Program-made: the position numbers and the translations under genes
Assembly (NCBI GenBank): GCA_047606825.1
Contig: JASGDY010000005.1
Span: 1 to 64,000 of the forward strand
DNA from: Rhizosphaericola sp047606825
GTDB lineage: Bacteria > Bacteroidota > Bacteroidia > Chitinophagales > Chitinophagaceae
Length of the DNA: 64,000 nt
Direction of reading: 5' to 3'
Notes under the pieces: model-generated
Database searches by the model: none
What the model was told of the DNA's origin: nothing
The model's input: only the letters and a program-made list of their open reading frames with translations
Part shown: positions 26,020 to 34,304 of the stretch, in pieces
How the letters are laid out: the number at the start of each line of letters is the position of its first letter
Numbering within the stretch: position 1 is the stretch's first letter

Positions 26020-27444
26020 ATGGTAAAGAAGATTGTATGCTGTGTTGCCGTCCTGCTCCCTTGGATGGCCCGGGCGCAGGACTATTGGGATTTGAGGCGG
26101 TGTGTGGACTATGCTGTCAGCCACAACATATCGGTCAGGCAGGCCGACGTGCAGGCACGTCTCCAGGTCTTACAGTCCAGGCAGTCCAAAGCCAATAGGA
26201 TACCGTCGCTCGCCTTTAGCAGCAACGGCGGATACCAGTTTGGACGTTCGGTCAACCCGTCAACGTATGAGTTTACCAACAGTACGATTTTTCAGCAGAC
26301 CTACAATTTGCAGAGCGGTATTACGTTGTTTAACTTTTTCAATATCAAGAATACCGTAAATGCGGATAAGAAAAATGCAGAAGCAGCCGAGGCTGATGTC
26401 GACCGCGCCAAAAGTGACGTGACACTCAATGTGGCTGCGGCTTATCTGCAACTGTTGCTTGCAAAAGAACAGGTCAATATTGCCGCTACACAGATTGACT
26501 TGACCCAAAAACAGCTCGACCTTACCCGAAAAAAAGTGGATGCTGGCAGCCTGCCCGAACTGAACGTCGCGCAACTGGCATCGCAGCTCGCAACGGACAG
26601 CAGCACGTATATTACCAACGTATCCCAGATGGAGCAAAACAAGTTGCAGCTTTTTGCGTTGCTGAACCTGAATGCCGACGAGCCTTTTGAGGTGGGGTTG
26701 CCCGATGTGGACAAGATTCCGCTGCTACCCATTGCCCAACTACAACCCAAGGAACTATACCAAACGGCACTGAACAACCAGTATCAACAAAAAGTCGATT
26801 CCCTGAAGATAGAAGGTGCCAGATACAGCATCAAGGCTGCGAAAGGCGCGATGTATCCTACGCTCTCCGCATTTGGGAATATCGGTTCCAACTATGCCAA
26901 CAATTACAGCAATATTGCGGGTGTCACGTCTTACGTCGATACGATTGGCGTTGTCAACGTACAAGGAACCAATTATGCCGTGACCGCTCCTGGTGCTATC
27001 CCTATTTATAACAAGCCGTCTTATTTCAAACAGATATTTAACCTCAACCTCAACCAGTCTGTCGGCCTGTCGCTCAATGTGCCTATTTTTAATTACAGGC
27101 AACTGCGCACTAATTACGAAAAGGCAAAGGAAAACCTGCATTCCTTACAGTTGCAGCAGGAACAGGACAACCTGACCTTGCAGCAAAACATCTATACGGC
27201 GTACAACAATGCCTTGACCGGCATCCAAAATTTCAATGCCAACGCCAAGGCCGCGGAATATGCCACCTATGCCTATTCCTTGTCCGCAAAACGTTATGAT
27301 ATCGGGATGTTGACGACTTCCGATTTTCTGGTAACGCAAAACAATATGTACCAGGCCAAAATCAAACAGGCGGCATCGCGGTTTGAATATATTTTTAGGT
27401 TGAAAGTGTTGGAGTTCTATAGGGACAACGGTATTCGTTTGTAA
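26020..27444 (+). CDS. TolC family outer membrane efflux protein
   Basis: This 474-residue exported protein has a signal peptide (MVKKIVCCVAVLLPWMARAQ) and begins YWDLRRCVDYAVSHNISVRQADVQ, the usual entry to the first TolC repeat. Two OEP repeats follow, rich in long amphipathic helices (for example QIDLTQKQLDLTRKKVDAGSLPELNVAQL near residue 155 and KRYDIGMLTTSDFLVTQNNMYQAK near 430). It forms the outer membrane channel of a tripartite export system. A TATATTTG box at 26008-26015 lies only 4 bases before the ATG. The adaptor gene follows after 320 bases. Confidence 0.93.
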   Translation: MVKKIVCCVAVLLPWMARAQDYWDLRRCVDYAVSHNISVRQADVQARLQVLQSRQSKANRIPSLAFSSNGGYQFGRSVNPSTYEFTNSTIFQQTYNLQSGITLFNFFNIKNTVNADKKNAEAAEADVDRAKSDVTLNVAAAYLQLLLAKEQVNIAATQIDLTQKQLDLTRKKVDAGSLPELNVAQLASQLATDSSTYITNVSQMEQNKLQLFALLNLNADEPFEVGLPDVDKIPLLPIAQLQPKELYQTALNNQYQQKVDSLKIEGARYSIKAAKGAMYPTLSAFGNIGSNYANNYSNIAGVTSYVDTIGVVNVQGTNYAVTAPGAIPIYNKPSYFKQIFNLNLNQSVGLSLNVPIFNYRQLRTNYEKAKENLHSLQLQQEQDNLTLQQNIYTAYNNALTGIQNFNANAKAAEYATYAYSLSAKRYDIGMLTTSDFLVTQNNMYQAKIKQAASRFEYIFRLKVLEFYRDNGIRL

Positions 27445-27764
27445 AAAAGGGAAATGGCAAAATAAAAAAGTAAAAAAGGATGTTGGAAGCATAAAAAGAT
27501 TTTATATAACGAGTGTGCTGAATAAAAATGTGCATTGAAACAATATGAACGCCTTACCGTCATTCCCGCGTAGGCGGTAATCTGCCACATGAGGTTCACG
27601 CCTACGCGGGAATGGCCCGAATGACACGCTGTGGCGTATCGAGCCATTTTGCAGCAACGGAATTTATTCCGTTAAATCGATTGGGAAAGATAGCGTTCCG
27701 TAGGAACGGAACCTATAAATCATATAGGCTTTGAAAGGTTTCAGCATTAAAACAAATAAACGAA
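27445..27764. other. 320-bp gap between TolC and adaptor genes, filled with repeats
   Basis: This gap contains a dRS3-like pair (ATTCCCGCGTAGGCGGTAAT at 27562-27581 and GCCTACGCGGGAAT at 27600-27613, inverted) and a palindrome CGTTCCGTAGGAACG at 27694-27708. No gene is supported. The repeats separate two genes that are normally contiguous, so co-transcription is uncertain. Confidence 0.75.
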
Positions 27765-29114
27765 ATGAATAGAAAACTGAAATGGATATTGCTCGCATTG
27801 GTACTACTTGTCGTGCTGTTGGTCGTCTTGCAAAAGACGGGTGTCATCGGCAAGGACGAGGGAACGCAGGTGACGGCGACCAAGACGGTCTATGGCAACA
27901 TCACCGAGGTCGTGACGGCAAGTGGCAAAGTGTTTCCCGAGGTCGAGGTCAAAGTGAGCTCGGACATCTCCGGCGAAATCGTTGAACTGCCCGTTGCGGA
28001 AGGTGATACGGTACGCAAAGGTCAAGTCGTCACCCGCATCTATGCCGATATTTACAGTTCTCAGCGGGACCAGGCTGCCGCAATCGTGACGCAGTCGCGT
28101 GCGCAACAGACCAATGCGCAGGACGCTTTGGCAGGTCTGAAAGCGACCGTGGACCAGACCGAAGCCAACTATATGCGTTCCAAGAAGCTATTGGACGAAA
28201 AAGTGATTTCCATGCAGGAGTTTGAGACGGCACAACAGGCGTATCTGTCCGCCAAATCCAACTACGATGCAGCCAAGTCCACGATTTCTGCCAATGTTGC
28301 CAATGTGCACAGCAACCAAGCGAGCCTTGACCGCGCCCAGAAAGACGTGGACCGTACTATCATCACGGCACCGATGGACGGCGTGGTAAGCCTCCTCAAC
28401 ATGAAAAAAGGAGAACGCGTCGCCGGCAACAGTTTCAGTATCGGCACGGAAATCATGCGTATCGCCGACCTCAAAAGTATAGAGGTCAAAGTCGATGTCG
28501 GTGAAAACGATATTACCAAAGTACGGTTGGGCGACAGTGCGATTGTGCAGATTGACGCCTACAACCAGCGTAAATTCAAAGGGGTCGTGTACAAAATCGC
28601 CAATCCTCAAACCGCCGACGCGACCACGACTGGCAGTTCGGTTATGTCGAGTACGACCGTGACCAACTATCAAGTACATATCCGATTGCTGCCTGAGAGC
28701 TATGCCGATTTGATGGGGGCGGGCAAGCCGTTTCCTTTCCGTCCCAATATGACGGCAAGTGCCGATATCCAGACCCAGACCCGCACGCATACATTGATGG
28801 TGCCGCTCAATGCAGTGACCACGCGTTCCTTGTCCAATACGGATACGGACAAGAAGACGGATAAGCCCAATGATACGGACAACAACAGCGACGATATCGC
28901 AGAAGTCGTGTTTGTCCTCCAAAAAGACAATACCGTAAAACAGGTACAAGTAAAAACAGGTATCCAGGACATCAACAACATAGAAATCCTCTCCGGTCTC
29001 AAAGACGGCGACACGGTCATTACTGGTCCTTACGACATCGTGGGCAAAGAACTGAAATCAGGAAAACTCGTGAAAGTTGTCACCAAAGAACAGATGAATA
29101 AAAAGACCAATTAA
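27765..29114 (+). CDS. periplasmic adaptor subunit of an efflux system (HlyD/MacA-like)
   Basis: This 449-residue membrane-fusion protein has one N-terminal membrane helix (WILLALVLLVVLLVVLQ). A lipoyl half-motif follows (VTASGKVFPEVEVKVSSDISGEIVELPVAEGD, near 50-85), then a long alpha-hairpin (about 95-195) and the second lipoyl half (DRTIITAPMDGVVSLLNMKKGE, near 195-215). A beta-barrel and a membrane-proximal domain complete it. It would connect an inner membrane pump to the TolC protein upstream. No MacB-type ABC or RND pump gene lies next to it, which is unusual. The C-terminal region holds an Asp- and Lys-rich insert near 365-380. Confidence 0.9.
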   Translation: MNRKLKWILLALVLLVVLLVVLQKTGVIGKDEGTQVTATKTVYGNITEVVTASGKVFPEVEVKVSSDISGEIVELPVAEGDTVRKGQVVTRIYADIYSSQRDQAAAIVTQSRAQQTNAQDALAGLKATVDQTEANYMRSKKLLDEKVISMQEFETAQQAYLSAKSNYDAAKSTISANVANVHSNQASLDRAQKDVDRTIITAPMDGVVSLLNMKKGERVAGNSFSIGTEIMRIADLKSIEVKVDVGENDITKVRLGDSAIVQIDAYNQRKFKGVVYKIANPQTADATTTGSSVMSSTTVTNYQVHIRLLPESYADLMGAGKPFPFRPNMTASADIQTQTRTHTLMVPLNAVTTRSLSNTDTDKKTDKPNDTDNNSDDIAEVVFVLQKDNTVKQVQVKTGIQDINNIEILSGLKDGDTVITGPYDIVGKELKSGKLVKVVTKEQMNKKTN

Positions 29115-29216
29115 GTTGAAAGTGGAAAACGAAACACCAAACGAAATCTCTTTCGCCGTTGCTAGAGTTAGCTGTAAGCAATCCTACAATAACTCGTTAA
29201 ATAAAAATATCATACA

Positions 29217-29762
29217 ATGAATAAACTTTTATTCTTATTGTCATTATGTGTATTTAGTGGCAAAAATATAAAGGCACAAAAAACGGATTTAAATGAAGAA
29301 GAGATTTTAGAAGTTGTAAAAATTTTCGCAAAAAGTGTTAAGGATAAAGATTCCGTGTCTTATTTGAATCTATTTCACCATCAACCGATTGTTTGGGAAG
29401 GAGTCAATAAAGATAAAAGTTTAAATAAATTTCGAGAAAAAAAGCCTGAAATGAATGATTGCTTTTCGGACAACTACATAGAATTTATTCGGAGAATAGT
29501 AAAGTCTGGAAAAATATTTGAAGAAAAATACGATAACATTCAAATAATAAACGATGATAAAATCGCAACAGTATTTTTTGACTATACATTTATTATTGAT
29601 AGTGACGTTAAGAACTGGGGAAGTGAGTCGTGGCAACTAATAAAAACGAACGGGAATTGGAAAATTACAAGTATCATATTCTCGTCAGAAAGTAACAATG
29701 TTGTTCCAACTCCTGATTTAAAACAGAGGAAAAAAATAAGAAAAAATCTTTCCGGCAGCTAG
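29217..29762 (+). CDS. exported NTF2-like protein (DUF4440/SnoaL-like)
   Basis: This 181-residue protein has a signal peptide (LLFLLSLCVFSGKNIKA) and a single NTF2-like domain. A helical start (LNEEEILEVVKIFAKSVKDKDS) is followed by the strand pattern typical of this fold, ending DVKNWGSESWQLIKTNGNWKITSIIFSSES. Such proteins act as small-molecule pockets or association domains, and no catalytic residue can be assigned. The gene is more A+T rich than the adaptor gene upstream, which might reflect a separate origin. Confidence 0.65.
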   Translation: MNKLLFLLSLCVFSGKNIKAQKTDLNEEEILEVVKIFAKSVKDKDSVSYLNLFHHQPIVWEGVNKDKSLNKFREKKPEMNDCFSDNYIEFIRRIVKSGKIFEEKYDNIQIINDDKIATVFFDYTFIIDSDVKNWGSESWQLIKTNGNWKITSIIFSSESNNVVPTPDLKQRKKIRKNLSGS

Positions 29763-29830
29763 TATCAATGTATATATATACTGTACGTAGCATAAAAATG
29801 TTCATTCAAGAAAGTGAACATCTCACCGTC

Positions 29831-29884
29831 ATTCCCGCGTAGGCGGAGTATATCCATATATCAGATTCCCGCCTACGCCGGAAT
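29831..29884. repeat. inverted pair of dRS3-like 20-mers
   Basis: ATTCCCGCGTAGGCGG starting at 29831 and ATTCCCGCCTACGCCGGAAT at 29865-29884 form an inverted pair with CCGTC/GACGG flanks and a loop of about 18 bases. Confidence 0.8.
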
Positions 29885-30053
29885 GACGGCCAACGTTTAC
29901 ATTGATTAGTTATGTGTTCATTGCCGAATTGCATTGTACATTTTACATTTTACCCTGCATGGAGTATAATAACACCGACTACGGCGCAAACACTGCTTTT
30001 TTATTTTTCCCTTTTTCCTCTTAACTTAGCTCTAAATTATAAAAAAGATTCAG

Positions 30054-31808
30054 ATGAAAAAGTTGACTGGACTATTGCTGGTTTTGGGATATGCTTATTG
30101 TGGAAAGGCGCAGGTGTCCAACGAACCATATATCCCTTGTCAGGAAATACCCGATTTGATACAACGTTACAACGCAGATTATCGGTCTTTGTTTAGTTTC
30201 TATTCTCCGCATAAGGGAAATTTTTGGCGACCGAGGAACGTGAATGATGTCGATGGCAGTTCGGAAGAGAAGTTGCAGCGGCTGAAAAAATGCAATGACG
30301 AATATCTCTCGAAGCTTGCCAGCGTAGACTTTGGTCGGTTGCCGCAGGAATGTAAGGTGGACTATATTTTGTTTAAACGTGACGTTGTGGAAAACAACCG
30401 AAAAATCACAGCCTGTCTTGACAACTATAAACCGCTGTCCATAATTTTTTCCTATGAAAATATCATCTACGACATCGGAAAACAAAGACGCAGAGGTGGT
30501 GGTTTCGATTATGAAAAGGCTGCTTTCCAGTTTGATTCCATTGCCAAACGGATTACAAAGCTGGACACCGTTTTGGCACGCAGTAATTTTTCCTTGATTC
30601 AATTGAAACTGGCGACGGACAAAGTCGACGATTTAACCAATACGATTGATTGGGTACACCAGTTTTACAATGGTTACAATCCGCAATATAGTTGGTGGAT
30701 GAAGAAACCGAACGAAGCCCTGAAAACCGCGTTGTCGTCCCTTAAAACTCAAATCATCGCCAATGAAAAGAAATACCAGTTCAACGACGGTTCCAATATC
30801 ATCGGTGTTCCCATTGGGCTGGACGGACTCAAGACACAGTTGAAATACGAGATGATTCCTTATACGCCGGACGAACTGGTGGCGCTTGCCAATAAGGAAT
30901 TTGCCTGGTGCGACAAAGAGATGTTGCGCGCATCCCAGGAAATGGGATTTGGAAACGACTGGAAAGCCGCCGTCGAAAAAGTGAAGAAAACCTATGTGCC
31001 GGTTGGCGAACAACCTGCATTAATCAACCGTTTGTACAATGAATCCATCGCATTTGTCAAGCAGCACGACATGATTACGGTACCGCCGCTTGCCGAGGAG
31101 ACTTGGGCAATGGACATGATGTCGCCGGAGATGCAGCGTGTTAATCCATTTTTCCTGGGTGGCAACGAGATTACGATTTCCTATCCCACGGACGACATGT
31201 CAGAAAGCGACAAGCTGATGAGTATGCGCGGCAATAATCCACATTTTTCGCGGTCAACTGTTTTCCATGAGTTGATTCCGGGACACAACCTGGAGTTTTT
31301 TATGAACGCGCGCAACAGAACTTACCGTGACTACGACACGCCGTTTTGGATTGAGGGTTGGAGCCTGTATTGGGAACTGTTGATGTGGGACACGGGTTTT
31401 CCACAAAGTCCCGAAGACCGTATCGGTATGTTGTTTTGGCGGATGACACGGTGCGCACGCATCATTTTTTCGCTGAACTATCATTTGGGTAAATGGTCAC
31501 CGCAGCAGTGCATTGATTTTCTGGTGGATCGTGTCGCTTACGAACGCGCCAATGCAGAAGGTGAAGTACGGCGTTCTTTCGAGGGTCGCTATTCGCCATT
31601 GTACCAGGTCGGTTACCTTGTCGGTGGACAACAGTTGCTGTCTTTGAAAAACGAACTGGTCGGGTCCAAAAAGATGACCCTGAAACAGTTCAACGACAAG
31701 GTCATCCAACTGAACTGTATGCCTATCGAAATGCTCCGTGCCATATTGACCGAACAGAAGCTGGACAAGGATTTCCAGACGCAGTGGCGGTTTTATGATA
31801 AGTTGTGA
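30054..31808 (+). CDS. DUF885 family protein, exported
   Basis: This 584-residue exported protein has a signal peptide (LTGLLLVLGYAYCGKAQ). The DUF885 domain shows the metal-site motif TVFHELIPGHNLEFFM (near 400) with HExxxGH, then FWIEGWSLYWELLMW containing the downstream glutamate, and DRIGMLFWRMTRCARIIF. DUF885 proteins resemble thermostable carboxypeptidases and are presumed zinc peptidases. The family's motif is intact and length is normal. The gene stands alone between repeats, so its substrate is unknown. Confidence 0.85.
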   Translation: MKKLTGLLLVLGYAYCGKAQVSNEPYIPCQEIPDLIQRYNADYRSLFSFYSPHKGNFWRPRNVNDVDGSSEEKLQRLKKCNDEYLSKLASVDFGRLPQECKVDYILFKRDVVENNRKITACLDNYKPLSIIFSYENIIYDIGKQRRRGGGFDYEKAAFQFDSIAKRITKLDTVLARSNFSLIQLKLATDKVDDLTNTIDWVHQFYNGYNPQYSWWMKKPNEALKTALSSLKTQIIANEKKYQFNDGSNIIGVPIGLDGLKTQLKYEMIPYTPDELVALANKEFAWCDKEMLRASQEMGFGNDWKAAVEKVKKTYVPVGEQPALINRLYNESIAFVKQHDMITVPPLAEETWAMDMMSPEMQRVNPFFLGGNEITISYPTDDMSESDKLMSMRGNNPHFSRSTVFHELIPGHNLEFFMNARNRTYRDYDTPFWIEGWSLYWELLMWDTGFPQSPEDRIGMLFWRMTRCARIIFSLNYHLGKWSPQQCIDFLVDRVAYERANAEGEVRRSFEGRYSPLYQVGYLVGGQQLLSLKNELVGSKKMTLKQFNDKVIQLNCMPIEMLRAILTEQKLDKDFQTQWRFYDKL

Positions 31809-31854
31809 AATCAGTAGTCAGTGGTCGAAATAAAACATTTGGCTTTGGAAAAAA

Positions 31855-32766
31855 TCAATTCGGAAAAATAAAATGTCCCGGTTCCTGCAATTCCACGGAA
31901 TTTTTGAGGTTGGTGATGTAGGCTGACGGCGACTGTCCCGTCGTGGTTTTGAACACACGGTTGAAGTTGGTGATGCTGTTAAATCCGCAGTTGTACGCGA
32001 TGGTCGCGATGCTGTCGTATTCGCCGGACGAAAAAAGTTTGCATGCTTCGTTTATTCTCACTTCGTTGAGAAAGGAGACAAACGTGTGGCGCGTATGCTT
32101 CTTAAAATAACGACAAAAAGCGTGCGGTGTCATATACGCTTCCTTGGCAACCTCTTCCAACGTGATTTCCTTGCCGAAATTTTGCAGTATATAGTTGTAT
32201 ATCTTGCTGATGCGGATGCCTTCTGCTTCGTTGTTGACGATTGGCGCCTGTGTTGACAGTTTTGCCGTGTTCTCAATTGCACTGAGCAGTTGAAGTAGTT
32301 CGATAAAATAAAGCGAACGTTGCACGCCTGTTTCCGCGCCTTTGACAAGGAGCATTTTGTTGGAAACGCTGGCAAGGTATTCATCCGGCACTTTGAAGCC
32401 GTTTTGGCTAAGCGAGATAAAGCTTTTCAACGGTTTGAGCTCCGAAATGTTGAGCAAAGTGTTGCACAAAATTTCAGGGTCGATGAAGATGTCGAGGCTG
32501 ACGATTTTCTTGTTGCTTTTCTGGGAAAAATAGGAAGCCCCGGATTTGAAAATATGTGGCTGGTTTGCTCCGATAAAGAAAATGTCGTTGGGCTGGAAAA
32601 CGTGCATGTTGTTGTTGACGACCAGCGTGCCGTCGCCTTGCTGCACCCATGTAATCTGGATTTCCTTGTGTCGGTGCAGGTAAGGATAAAAATAGGGGAG
32701 GACGTCAATCCTCGCGATGATGTTCCTGTCCTGCTGCACGGGTATCGTAAACTGCAAAATCTTCAT
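31855..32766 (-). CDS. AraC family transcriptional regulator
   Basis: This 303-residue regulator has an N-terminal cupin-like sensor domain (HRHKEIQITWVQQGDGTLVV near 32-51, and FQPNDIFFIGANQPHIF) and two C-terminal helix-turn-helix motifs (ITLEEVAKEAYMTPHAFCRYFKKHTRHTF and IATIAYNCGFNSITNFNRVFKTTTGQSP). It is divergent from the hydroxyproline catabolic genes starting at 32990, so it is probably their activator and senses hydroxyproline or a product. A pair of direct repeats lies in the shared intergenic region. Confidence 0.93.
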   Translation of the reverse strand: MKILQFTIPVQQDRNIIARIDVLPYFYPYLHRHKEIQITWVQQGDGTLVVNNNMHVFQPNDIFFIGANQPHIFKSGASYFSQKSNKKIVSLDIFIDPEILCNTLLNISELKPLKSFISLSQNGFKVPDEYLASVSNKMLLVKGAETGVQRSLYFIELLQLLSAIENTAKLSTQAPIVNNEAEGIRISKIYNYILQNFGKEITLEEVAKEAYMTPHAFCRYFKKHTRHTFVSFLNEVRINEACKLFSSGEYDSIATIAYNCGFNSITNFNRVFKTTTGQSPSAYITNLKNSVELQEPGHFIFPN

Positions 32767-32889
32767 AACAGTCTTATTTTTAAGATATTAACCCTATTTT
32801 GCCTAAACTTATGTTTTGTGGGTTAAAAAACAATTGATCAGACTAAATTAGAAAAAATGTATGGAATACAAAAAATAATTTTTTTATGG

Positions 32890-32919
32890 TTAAAATATTT
32901 GTACTATTGATTAAAATAT
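32890..32919. promoter_or_regulatory. candidate AraC operator, direct repeats
   Basis: TTAAAATAT occurs at 32890-32898 and 32911-32919, spaced by 21 bases, or two helical turns, in the same orientation. This is the arrangement expected for an AraC-type dimer site between the regulator and the dapA-like gene. The assignment is inference. Confidence 0.4.
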
Positions 32920-32989
32920 GGAAACTCGTTACCGTGTGCGTTAGCTAATTTTGTCGGTAATAATTCGCTTATCTAAAAAATAAATATTT

Positions 32990-33907
32990 ATGTCATTTTC
33001 TTGGAATGGGGTTTTTCCGGCGTTGACCACACCGTTTACCGCCGATGATCAGTTGGATCTTGATTTGTTTGAAAAAAATCTATTGGCGCAGCAGGAAGCC
33101 GGCGTGAAAGGTGTTATCATCGGCGGTTCGCTAGGAGAGGCGAGCACGCTGGAACTGCATGAAACCGAACAGTTGACCAAACGCGCACTTGCCGTTGTGA
33201 ACGGTGCGATTCCGGTGCTTGTCAACGTTGCGGAATGTTCCACCAAAAACGCTGTCAATGCTGCCAAAGCCGCCCAGGAATGGGGCGCGGACGGCCTGAT
33301 GCTGTTGCCTCCGATGCGTTACAAAAGCTCGCCGGACGAGACGGTGACGTATTTCAAGACGGTTGCGGCGGCAGTAGATTTGCCCATTCTTTTGTACAAC
33401 AATCCTTACGACTATAAGATTGAAATCACGTTGGCAATGTTTGACCAGTTGGTGGACGTTCCCAATATCGAAGCGGTCAAGGAATCCACGCGCGACGTTA
33501 CCAATGTTACCAGGATGAAAAACCGTTTTGGCGACAGGTTCAAAGTCCTTTGTGGCGTCGATACGCTGACATTGGAAGAACTGGCGGCTGGTGCTGACGG
33601 TCTGGTTGCCGGATTGGTGGACGCGCTGCCTGCCGAGACGGTTGCGATTTACAATCTGGCAAAAGCCGGACAGTTTGACGAAGCGCGCAAGATTTACCGC
33701 TGGTTCATGCCTTTGTTGGAGTTTGACATCGATCCGCAGTTGGTACAATATATAAAACTGGTTTCTTTGTTTACAGGCATCGGTAACGAATATGTACGTG
33801 CGCCAAGGCTTCCCTTGTCCGGCAAGGTGCGCGAAGACGCCGTAAAAATCATCGAAGCGGCGTTGGCTTGCAAGCCAGTATTGCCGGAGTATCTTAGTTT
33901 GGTGTAA
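32990..33907 (+). CDS. DapA-family 1-pyrroline-4-hydroxy-2-carboxylate deaminase
   Basis: This 305-residue class I aldolase-fold protein of the dihydrodipicolinate synthase family has the Schiff-base lysine at 164 (IEAVKEST), the catalytic tyrosine at 136 (LLYNNP) and the pocket GGSLGEASTL at 45-54, where DapA has GTTGE. In a cluster with hydroxyproline epimerase, a D-amino acid dehydrogenase and a semialdehyde dehydrogenase, the best assignment is deamination of pyrroline-4-hydroxy-2-carboxylate to 2-oxoglutarate semialdehyde. Context carries this assignment, because sequence alone does not separate it from other DapA-family lyases. Confidence 0.85.
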   Translation: MSFSWNGVFPALTTPFTADDQLDLDLFEKNLLAQQEAGVKGVIIGGSLGEASTLELHETEQLTKRALAVVNGAIPVLVNVAECSTKNAVNAAKAAQEWGADGLMLLPPMRYKSSPDETVTYFKTVAAAVDLPILLYNNPYDYKIEITLAMFDQLVDVPNIEAVKESTRDVTNVTRMKNRFGDRFKVLCGVDTLTLEELAAGADGLVAGLVDALPAETVAIYNLAKAGQFDEARKIYRWFMPLLEFDIDPQLVQYIKLVSLFTGIGNEYVRAPRLPLSGKVREDAVKIIEAALACKPVLPEYLSLV

Positions 33908-33993
33908 AAAGTAAAAATGCAAAAGGAAAAAGGAAAAAATGACGAATAGCTATTAATACGAATCAACGATAGAGATGGCATATTAAATGTTCC

Positions 33994-34225
33994 GTTCCTA
34001 TGGAACTCTGTTTTTCGCAAACGGTCACAAACGGAATAAATTCCGTTGCTACAAAATGCATCGAGCCTATGGCTCTACATACAACGTATCGACTAACCGT
34101 GTGAGGCGTTGTTTTCTACAGCTCTATATAGAGCGTGCAAGACCCGTAGGGTCGGTTCATTTTGTAGGACTGGAATTTTTTATTCCAGTCAGAGCTGTCG
34201 CAATAGAATAGAGAGCCGTAGGCTC
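33994..34225. repeat. cluster of short palindromes
   Basis: Six or more small palindromes follow one another in this gap of about 400 bases: GTTCCTATGGAAC (33994), ACGGAATAAATTCCGT (34031), GAGCCTATGGCTC (34063), GCTCTATATAGAGC (34121), GACCCGTAGGGTC (34141), a 23-bp imperfect palindrome (34168-34190) and GAGCCGTAGGCTC (34213). Several are followed by CATTTTGT. Members of the same series appear at 24303, 27694, 59500 and 59575. No gene is supported here. Confidence 0.8.
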
Positions 34226-34304
34226 GGTGCATTTTGTCAAACATTAGAACATGATTATTGAAATATTAAAATAAAAAAGCGAATACCTTTTTTAAATAAA
34301 CGAT

